From NCBI GenBank assembly GCA_937893835.1, contig CALCSS010000128.1, forward strand, positions 1 to 7,673: DNA of 7,673 nt, given 5' to 3'. Position 1 is the first letter of the stretch; each line of letters starts with the position of its first letter. Below are positions 1 to 5,970 of the stretch, piece by piece. The DNA is from an uncultured Fidelibacterota bacterium (lineage in GTDB: Bacteria > Fidelibacterota > Marinisomatia > Marinisomatales > UBA1611). Under the pieces are notes generated by a model. The model saw only the letters and a program-made list of their open reading frames with translations, ran no database searches and was not told where the DNA came from. Made by a program: the position numbers and the translations under genes.

Positions 1-2209
1 TAAGATTCATATTGGCAAGACCATTAGGATGAACTGTGCCTGTGGGAATCTTTTCTGGTGAAAAAAACCGACTATCCAATTCCAACTTCCCACCACCTCT
101 GATTGTAAATATCTGATTAAGACGGCCTTGAAAACCAGACAGAGTACCACTTAAATCATTTTCATTAGTATGGTCTGTTTGAGTATTATAGTAAAGTCCG
201 GTCACAGTAAGATCCCAAAAAGGTAGTGGCTTGAATTTTATCCTGAAATCCATTCCCACATTGGTCCCTGATCTGGCATTTTTCCAAGTAATGACACTAA
301 TTGAATCAAGAAGATCTTCATCTTCTCTGATAACATTCTTTATCTGTTGTTTGAACAGTGCTACTTCCCAATTCCATGCTGATTTGATCTGACTAAGTCT
401 TAATTCATAAGAATGAATAAATTCAGGTTTAAGGTCCGGATTACCAATTTGAATAACTGAGAATTCAAATAAATTCTGAGGTAATGGATCTACAAGATTG
501 GCTGTGGGTCTATTCACGCGTGCTGAATACCCTGTCTGGAAGGTTGTGTAAGGGTCAGGGCGGTATCGAACCAGAAATGAGGGATACCATTTACTATATT
601 GGGTTAGATAATTTTTCTCATCTGGAATAAGAGATTCTTGTAACCCAGATAAATGATAGATAACCGAGTCCAAGCTAGTGTTGCTTTCTGTTTGAACATC
701 TTCAATTCTCGCACCACCAATGAATACGATATCTTCCATGAACGTTGTGTATTCCATATTAAGGTATGCCGCCCGAATCTGTTCGTCATAGGTAAAATCG
801 GTGGCGTACACAGTATCACCACTCTGGATAAATAATGAACGCGGCTGCATATGGGCTAATTGCCTCTCTTTTGCACCAGCTTCCACTTTGAAACTTGGGG
901 TAATTTCATTTTCATACTCAAGATCAAGGATTCTTCGATCCAGGTTGGTTTTTCCATCAATGGAAAGGTCCATTATTGAGTTCCTTTCTTTACCCAACTG
1001 ATTTTCCTTCCAGTTTTGTAACTCCAAGGTCATTCCTATCGACACTCTATAATTTCTTTTTGATTCCGATAGAAAACCCAAGTCCAAAAGTCGCAAAAAA
1101 CCATCCTCATCCTTTTTGATATCAAAATACTGATCGTCCATATCTATGGATTCGCCCTTTCTTCGTTGGAATGGTATAAATTTTACTTCTGCATTTATTA
1201 TTGTTTGATCTGATAGATTGTAGCGACTTCCTCCACTCAAATACAAAGTTTGGTTGTGGGCTTTGGTATTAACTGTTCTCAAGGCCTGATCAGAAACTTG
1301 CCCTGTCTGAGAGACCAACTCACTTCGTCTATAACTGGATCCTGATTGACGAAGATCTTCTGTACTGATATTCCAAAAATGATTGATACGTCCCTTGCGA
1401 AAATTAAAATAGGCACCCAAGTTGGATTTTTCAGTATTACCTAAATTGACATTCATATGGCCGTTGAGTCCATGTTCCTGGTTTTCTTTTAAAATGATAT
1501 TGATCACTCCCACCATTCCATCTGCATCTAGTTTTGCTGATGGGTTGGTAATGACCTCCACCTTGTCAACTATGGATGCTGGTACCGGGACAGACATAAT
1601 GTTTGTCCTCCGAGCACTTCCTAAGATTCCGGCACGCTTACCATTGATCAAAATGGCCACCTCTGGAGAACCTCGTAATGATACTTGGCCATTGGCAGCC
1701 ACATCAACCAACGGAATGCTTTTCATAATATCACAGCAGGTTCCTCCTGTAGCTGAATAGAGGCGATCAGCGTCATACACTGTTTTTGCAACATCAGATC
1801 TGATCTTGGGTTTATCAGCAGATACATTGACAGCATCTAATTCCAGGATCACTGGTTCAAGGATGTACTCCCCCATATTTATTTCAGACTCTTCTTCATT
1901 GGCCACTACAAATGATTCAGTCTGAATATTCTTAAATCCGATAAAATCAATTTCAAGAAAATATATTCCTTTAGAAACATTAGGGATATGGAATTCCCCA
2001 TTTTTATCAGTGACGCCACCGGTGATGATAGAATCAGAATTTGCGACCAACACGGCAATCGACACATATTGAACAGGCCTACCTGAACCACTTTCCTTAA
2101 TAATACCTTCCAGAATGGCCTGGGAAAACAATCTGCTAAAAAAAAGAATAGCAACAAGAACCCAATACTTAAATCTTACATGAATTCCATTTTTTGTTAG
2201 ATATATCAC
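1..2209 (-). CDS. TonB-dependent outer-membrane receptor, partial (3' end off window)
   Basis: The frame stays open from a GTG at 2209 to the window edge (736 residues), so the C-terminus is missing. Residues 12-31 look like a signal peptide: R12 and K14, then a hydrophobic WVLVAILFF stretch ending near S-Q-A. Residues about 32-120 form a carboxypeptidase-regulatory-like beta-sandwich (GGVTDKNGEF at 64-73). The plug spans about 125-250, with VSLRGSPEVAILINGK (176-191), then VEVITNPSAKLDADG and VINIILKE. The rest is beta-barrel, including the family-typical GNPDLKPE at 589-596. The best fit is the receptor type with an 'outer membrane beta-barrel family' barrel rather than SusC, so roughly the last barrel strands are probably missing. 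The receptor would import a ligand across the outer membrane using TonB-ExbBD energy. The plug carries an unusual adjacent Cys pair, C158-C159, and the gene overlaps the HMA lipoprotein gene, so a metal or metal-chelate substrate is inferred, not shown. No in-frame ATG precedes the signal peptide, which is why GTG was chosen. Confidence 0.9.
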   Translation of the reverse strand, partial: MIYLTKNGIHVRFKYWVLVAILFFSRLFSQAILEGIIKESGSGRPVQYVSIAVLVANSDSIITGGVTDKNGEFHIPNVSKGIYFLEIDFIGFKNIQTESFVVANEEESEINMGEYILEPVILELDAVNVSADKPKIRSDVAKTVYDADRLYSATGGTCCDIMKSIPLVDVAANGQVSLRGSPEVAILINGKRAGILGSARRTNIMSVPVPASIVDKVEVITNPSAKLDADGMVGVINIILKENQEHGLNGHMNVNLGNTEKSNLGAYFNFRKGRINHFWNISTEDLRQSGSSYRRSELVSQTGQVSDQALRTVNTKAHNQTLYLSGGSRYNLSDQTIINAEVKFIPFQRRKGESIDMDDQYFDIKKDEDGFLRLLDLGFLSESKRNYRVSIGMTLELQNWKENQLGKERNSIMDLSIDGKTNLDRRILDLEYENEITPSFKVEAGAKERQLAHMQPRSLFIQSGDTVYATDFTYDEQIRAAYLNMEYTTFMEDIVFIGGARIEDVQTESNTSLDSVIYHLSGLQESLIPDEKNYLTQYSKWYPSFLVRYRPDPYTTFQTGYSARVNRPTANLVDPLPQNLFEFSVIQIGNPDLKPEFIHSYELRLSQIKSAWNWEVALFKQQIKNVIREDEDLLDSISVITWKNARSGTNVGMDFRIKFKPLPFWDLTVTGLYYNTQTDHTNENDLSGTLSGFQGRLNQIFTIRGGGKLELDSRFFSPEKIPTGTVHPNGLANMNL

Positions 2210-2562
2210 CTATCCTCAGGGAATTTGCAACAGTTTGGTAGATTATTGTATGCTTCAACATTCGCAGACATATCTCCAGCCTGGTACCCTAATTTTGAAA
2301 TATTTTGACCCAATTCGATAAGGTCCAACCTATTTTTGTCATATTTGATCAGGATTTTTTTTTCATTAAGGTTTACATATGCGGTCTGGACACCTTCCAT
2401 CCTTGTTAGACCTTCTGTGATGATTTGTTTACACATATCACATTGTACTGAGGGTAAATCGATCTTAACTGAAACAATATCAGGATTATTTTTTCTTGAT
2501 AGCGTAGTTGGAGCGCTGCACCCTATAATTAATAAATAAATAATTACATATAATAACTTCAT
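2206..2562 (-). CDS. Small lipoprotein with heavy-metal-associated (HMA) domain
   Basis: The protein has 118 residues. It opens with a short n-region (MK), a hydrophobic stretch and a lipobox-like LIIG followed by C15, so it is probably a lipoprotein outside the inner membrane. Residues about 30-97 read as a ferredoxin-like HMA domain: beta strand VSVKIDL, the metal-binding loop with C41-D-M-C44, a helix (ITEGLTRMEGVQ), the strand pair AYVNLNEKKILIKYD, and a final helix with the typical LGYQAGD end. Such domains usually bind Cu(I), and sometimes Hg, Zn or Cd, through the CxxC thiols. A C-terminal tail contains a second pair, C111-C112 (LPNCCKF), as a possible extra ligand site. Most HMA proteins of this size are cytosolic chaperones or MerP-like periplasmic carriers, so a lipid-anchored form is less usual. 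It is the first gene of a two-gene unit, its TGA stop overlapping the receptor's GTG start. The likely role is extracytoplasmic metal capture or handover. Which metal, and whether for uptake or defence, cannot be told. Confidence 0.88.
   Translation of the reverse strand: MKLLYVIIYLLIIGCSAPTTLSRKNNPDIVSVKIDLPSVQCDMCKQIITEGLTRMEGVQTAYVNLNEKKILIKYDKNRLDLIELGQNISKLGYQAGDMSANVEAYNNLPNCCKFPEDR
2213..2218 (-). promoter_or_regulatory. Shine-Dalgarno-like site for the TonB receptor GTG start
   Basis: On the minus strand the hexamer TGAGGA lies 3 nt before the GTG at 2209, inside the last codons of the HMA lipoprotein gene. It supports the GTG as the true start, because none of the other genes here has a clear Shine-Dalgarno sequence. 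The spacing is short, so ribosome re-initiation after the overlapping TGA stop may matter more than this site. Confidence 0.45.
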
Positions 2563-2629
2563 AGATCTATCATTTAATTATTATTTAATTCATATGACCA
2601 ATAGAGATATTTGGACCTTTATATCCTAA

Positions 2630-2654
2630 TTAAAGATAGTAAGGCTATCATTAA
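2630..2654. repeat. Inverted repeat, possible operator
   Basis: The 10-bp arms TTAAAGATAG (2630-2639) and CTATCATTAA (2645-2654) are inverted copies with one mismatch, around a 5-bp spacer TAAGG. The repeat covers the -10 and most of the spacer of a candidate promoter, where repressors or MerR-type activators often bind. There is no T-run after it on the minus strand, so it does not look like an intrinsic terminator. Its role as an operator is inferred from position and symmetry only. Confidence 0.35.
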
Positions 2655-2661
2655 GATTCAA
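2633..2661 (-). promoter_or_regulatory. Candidate sigma-70-like promoter for HMA lipoprotein and receptor
   Basis: On the minus strand TTGAAT (2656-2661) and TATCTT (2633-2638) are separated by exactly 17 bp. Each matches four of six bases of the standard -35 and -10 consensus. Transcription would begin about 65 bases before the HMA start codon. In DNA this AT-rich such matches arise easily by chance, and if the host is in Bacteroidota its main promoter type differs from this consensus, so the call is weak. Confidence 0.25.
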
Positions 2662-2669
2662 GAGTGATA

Positions 2670-2701
2670 CTTAATATTCTAATTTCTAGAAATTAATTAA
2701 G
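2670..2701 (-). terminator. Stem-loop after beta-galactosidase, possible weak terminator or 3' end
   Basis: A perfect 16-bp palindrome, TAATTTCTAGAAATTA (2680-2695), is extended by outer arms CTTAAT and ATTAAG that pair across a 4-nt bulge. The whole could fold into a long AT-rich hairpin starting about 22 bases after the beta-galactosidase stop. It lacks a GC-rich stem and a U-tract, so it is not a canonical intrinsic terminator. The inner palindrome could equally be a protein-binding site. Confidence 0.3.
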
Positions 2702-2723
2702 CAACTATCGACTGGCATTAAAT

Positions 2724-5700
2724 TCAAAAATTATCCATTCTATATAATTCATTTAGGTCATCTCTATCTTCAAAGGGAATCAACACAAAAGTAAAAGAAA
2801 CTGGGCTTGGATTTAAAATATATTGTGAGTGAGGAGTTGCGCCCCAACTATTATCGCCTCCTACCCCCATTTGTCTATAATCAATTAACCAATCAATTTG
2901 ATCTTTGGGACGTAGGTCTAATTTCCCATGTTTTTGACCGTGAGGCACATGATCTAGATCTTCATAAGGATATTGGTGTATGCTTCCATCAAAAGTTGGT
3001 GACCCTTTGATCATGACACCAATATCCCCATTGGAGACAGCCATCCATCGTATATCAGTTTTATTCCCAGTTTCTTGTGGGCGAACATATGGGTGCGTCT
3101 GTGCCCAAACGTTTCCACTATAGTATCCAATTGCCGCTGATACTTTTCTATCCCAGTATGATTCATGGGGCCCACGACCATACCAATTCAGATAAGTGAA
3201 ATCTCCAGGCAAGGACATCCTCATTCCAAAACGGGGAATCTCTGGATTTTGTGGATCTGTCGACAATAGATCGTGAGTTACTTTCATCGAACCATTCCCA
3301 AAAATATAATAATTCGTTTTTAATTCTGTTTTTGTTGAACTATGGTTGGATAGTACTTGGATATTTACCACATTATTATCAATAGAATGTGTGACTTCCT
3401 TTATTTTTAGTTCTCTCCCAGCATTTCGCCAGATAGAGGTTCGTCTTTGCATGCCATTACCAAGGTCATTATCTGTTGGAGCCCGCCAGAAATATGGTTC
3501 TAATCCACTTTTTAGAAAATCATTTCCCTTGTATAAGTATTTAGATAATTGTCCATTATCTTTAGAGAATTTGATTGTAAAGTCATTTCCAATGATCTCT
3601 ATATCATCTACATGTTCTTCATAAGACAATTCGGATATCTTAGAAGAGTTGACAGATGTATTTATGTCATTACTAGGCAATGCAAATTGTTCCCACGCTA
3701 TTAGATGGCCTTTTGGCACCAATGAGTGAGGTCGTTTAGTATGTGCTTGCACCGTAAGGAAGTATTCAGTCCCGGGTGTTGATTTAAAAGGATGATCTAT
3801 ATTAACCAATTTAGATTCATTGGGAGATAATTTTATTTTATTGATTGTACCAGATCTAAATGATTGACCATTTTCTAAAACAAACCATGAGAATTCCAAA
3901 TGATCTGATTCAATAAAATCATACTGATTTATTATTTTTATTTTTGATTGAGAATTGCTAGTTGAAACAAATGAAAATTTAATAGGTTGAAATACTTTTT
4001 TAACTTCATGGATATGAGGATTCAAGGATCTGTCTGCAGCTACCAGACCATTCGCACAAAAATTAGAATCATTTTCAGAGTACTCTTCTCCAAAATCACC
4101 TCCATATGCCCAATACTCATTACCGTTTTTATCTTCCTTTAAAATAGTCTGATCTACCCAATCCCAAATGAATCCACCTTGAAGTGCATCATATTTTTCA
4201 AAAGTGTCCCAATAATCCTTTAGATTGCCAACACTATTACCCATTGCGTGCGCAAACTCACATAAAATAAGTGGCCTGTCCAGTCCCTTTTCAGCATAAT
4301 CTGATATAAATTCAATATTCTTGTACATGGGAAAAATCACATCAGTATGACGTTCATACCACGCAGGTTGGTACACTACAGGACGAGAGTCATCTCTTGA
4401 TTTTATCCAATCATATAATTTGACAAAATTCTCACCATCTCCAGCCTCATTCCCCATAGACCACATAATGACCGATGGTTGATTCTTATCTCTTTCTACC
4501 ATCCGCTTACCACGGTCTATCCATTGGGCTTCCCAATCAGGATCATTAGAAATATGACCATAGCCATCTTCATGAAATCGCATGCCATGAGCCTCAATAT
4601 TAGCCTCATCAATTACGTACAACCCAAATTCATTACATAATTCATACCAACGTACCTGGTTTGGATAATGGCTGGTCCGAACCGCATTAATGTTATGCTG
4701 TTTCATCAAGCTAATATCCTTGATCATAGATTCTTCAGTTATAGAACGTCCATATATAGGATCCCATTCGTGACGATTAACTCCGCGAAACATGATTGTC
4801 TTTCCATTCAAAATTAGATTGCCATTTTTTATTTCAACCCTTTTAAAACCAACCTTTTGATTGAAGGTCTCAATTAAATTCCCTTGTGGACCCATTAATG
4901 ATACATTTAGATCATAGAGAAAAGGATCTTCTGCCGACCAAGGATTCACTTTTAATAAGGAAGTAGAAAATTTCACTGAGTTAATAGAATCGATGCTAAC
5001 CCTTTGGCTATCAGAATAAATAGTCGTTCTTCCTGATAGAGTAATATTGATATTGAATTTGCCCTGTAATCTTTTAGGGTTATAAAGGTCAACAGTAAGT
5101 GAAAAATCTGCTGATCGATTATTTTCTTTTAAAGTAGCTCTTACAAAATAATCTGAAATACGTGCTTTGGGAGTAGCGTATAGGTATACATCTCTCTCTA
5201 TTCCACTGACTCGCCAAGTATCTTGGCCTTCCAAATAAGAACCATCTGAGAAACGATAAACTTCTACTGCAACTTTGTTTGTCCCTTTTTTCAATAATTC
5301 AGTTATGTCAAATTCAGCAGGGGTTTTCGAACCTTGGTTATAGCCTACAAATACCCCATTCAGCCAAATATAGAACGCACTTCGAACGCCACCAAAATGA
5401 ATAAAAACATCGCGACCATTCCAACTATTATTGACCTCAAAAGACTTTACATATGATCCAACGGTATTGTATTCAAATGGGACCTCTGGTGGATTTGGTT
5501 TAAATGGATATTCTTCATCAAGGTAAATAGGTACTGAATAACCTTGCATTTCCCAATGACCTGGAACATTAATTTTATCCCAGTCGTCCACATCATAAGT
5601 TAGACGTTCAAACCCTATAGGCCTTTGACCCGGGTTCTTTGAAAAATAAAATTTCCACTCCCCATTCAAGGATTGAAAATATTTTGATCCTTTTTGATTA

Positions 5701-5903
5701 TTTTCAACGGCTAATTCTTTTGATTCAAATGGGAAAAAATGGGACCTAGCTTCCTCACGATTTATCTGAAAGACAGAAGGATCTTCCCAGTATTTGTAAA
5801 TTTCTTTTTGTTTGCTTTTATTTGAGATAAGAATGATCGCTATTAGAATGCTGAAGAAAAGTAAACCGAAAGATCTTATCGAATGCGAAATATAATTAAT
5901 CAT
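2724..5903 (-). CDS. Beta-galactosidase, glycoside hydrolase family 2, LacZ type
   Basis: This complete protein of 1059 residues, close to the usual LacZ length, hydrolyses terminal beta-galactosides with retention. Domain order is N-terminal jelly-roll (about 40-245), Ig-like domain (247-358), TIM barrel (360-645), a second Ig-like domain (650-745) and the large C-terminal beta-sandwich (770-1057). The predicted acid/base is E486 (MGNEAG) and the nucleophile E549 (ILCEFAHAMGNS). Mg ligands correspond to E437 and H439 (DEANIEAHG). Na-site residues correspond to D228, F615 and N618, and substrate contacts to N137, H378, H412, Y527, W580 and W1020, so no key residue is missing. An N-terminal hydrophobic segment (about 12-27) without lipobox or clear cleavage site suggests export to the periplasm or a membrane anchor. 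The ATG start gives this segment directly after a charged n-region, and no Shine-Dalgarno is visible. It lies 67 bp after the GH20 gene, probably in one transcript. The natural substrate may be a glycan oligosaccharide rather than lactose. Confidence 0.96.
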   Translation of the reverse strand: MINYISHSIRSFGLLFFSILIAIILISNKSKQKEIYKYWEDPSVFQINREEARSHFFPFESKELAVENNQKGSKYFQSLNGEWKFYFSKNPGQRPIGFERLTYDVDDWDKINVPGHWEMQGYSVPIYLDEEYPFKPNPPEVPFEYNTVGSYVKSFEVNNSWNGRDVFIHFGGVRSAFYIWLNGVFVGYNQGSKTPAEFDITELLKKGTNKVAVEVYRFSDGSYLEGQDTWRVSGIERDVYLYATPKARISDYFVRATLKENNRSADFSLTVDLYNPKRLQGKFNINITLSGRTTIYSDSQRVSIDSINSVKFSTSLLKVNPWSAEDPFLYDLNVSLMGPQGNLIETFNQKVGFKRVEIKNGNLILNGKTIMFRGVNRHEWDPIYGRSITEESMIKDISLMKQHNINAVRTSHYPNQVRWYELCNEFGLYVIDEANIEAHGMRFHEDGYGHISNDPDWEAQWIDRGKRMVERDKNQPSVIMWSMGNEAGDGENFVKLYDWIKSRDDSRPVVYQPAWYERHTDVIFPMYKNIEFISDYAEKGLDRPLILCEFAHAMGNSVGNLKDYWDTFEKYDALQGGFIWDWVDQTILKEDKNGNEYWAYGGDFGEEYSENDSNFCANGLVAADRSLNPHIHEVKKVFQPIKFSFVSTSNSQSKIKIINQYDFIESDHLEFSWFVLENGQSFRSGTINKIKLSPNESKLVNIDHPFKSTPGTEYFLTVQAHTKRPHSLVPKGHLIAWEQFALPSNDINTSVNSSKISELSYEEHVDDIEIIGNDFTIKFSKDNGQLSKYLYKGNDFLKSGLEPYFWRAPTDNDLGNGMQRRTSIWRNAGRELKIKEVTHSIDNNVVNIQVLSNHSSTKTELKTNYYIFGNGSMKVTHDLLSTDPQNPEIPRFGMRMSLPGDFTYLNWYGRGPHESYWDRKVSAAIGYYSGNVWAQTHPYVRPQETGNKTDIRWMAVSNGDIGVMIKGSPTFDGSIHQYPYEDLDHVPHGQKHGKLDLRPKDQIDWLIDYRQMGVGGDNSWGATPHSQYILNPSPVSFTFVLIPFEDRDDLNELYRMDNF

Positions 5904-5970
5904 CTAACAAAAATAAAAAATATAAGTGATAGAGTATTTCATAATTAATAATGTGCTTTACGCAGCCCTT
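5904..5970. other. Short intergenic gap between GH20 and beta-galactosidase
   Basis: This 67-bp AT-rich gap shows no hairpin and no Shine-Dalgarno before the beta-galactosidase ATG. The lack of a terminator supports co-transcription of the two glycosidase genes. Confidence 0.5.

Larger units (their letters stand above)
2563..2723. other. Intergenic region between beta-galactosidase and HMA gene
   Basis: This very AT-rich 161-bp gap has no convincing ORF on either strand. It separates the carbohydrate genes from the metal-related pair and holds a stem-loop near the beta-galactosidase end, a candidate promoter overlapped by an inverted repeat, and near the HMA start two copies of ATTTAATT (2572-2579 and 2583-2590) spaced 11 bp, about one helical turn. 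The length and content suggest that HMA-receptor transcription starts here rather than reading through from the beta-galactosidase. Confidence 0.5.

Noticed and set aside
1906..2157. 83-residue minus-strand ORF starting with ATG and a hydrophobic N-terminus
   Set aside because: It is in a different frame from the receptor and overlaps its signal peptide and N-terminal domain. The receptor frame encodes recognisable domain motifs through the same bases, and this one encodes none.
2188..2190. ATG shortly after the HMA stop as the receptor start
   Set aside because: It is out of frame with the receptor and reaches a TAA after four codons. Only the GTG at 2209 reaches the signal peptide in frame.
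1..2209. Receptor as the SusC partner of the glycosidases
   Set aside because: No SusD gene is present, the barrel motifs and likely length fit the shorter receptor type, and the gene is coupled to the HMA lipoprotein instead.
5908..5915. TATTTTTG on the minus strand, matching the Bacteroidota -7 promoter element TAnnTTTG
   Set aside because: It ends 4 bp before the beta-galactosidase ATG, which would put the transcript start at or inside the start codon, and no -33 TTG element lies at the right distance. It is probably a chance match in a T-rich stretch.
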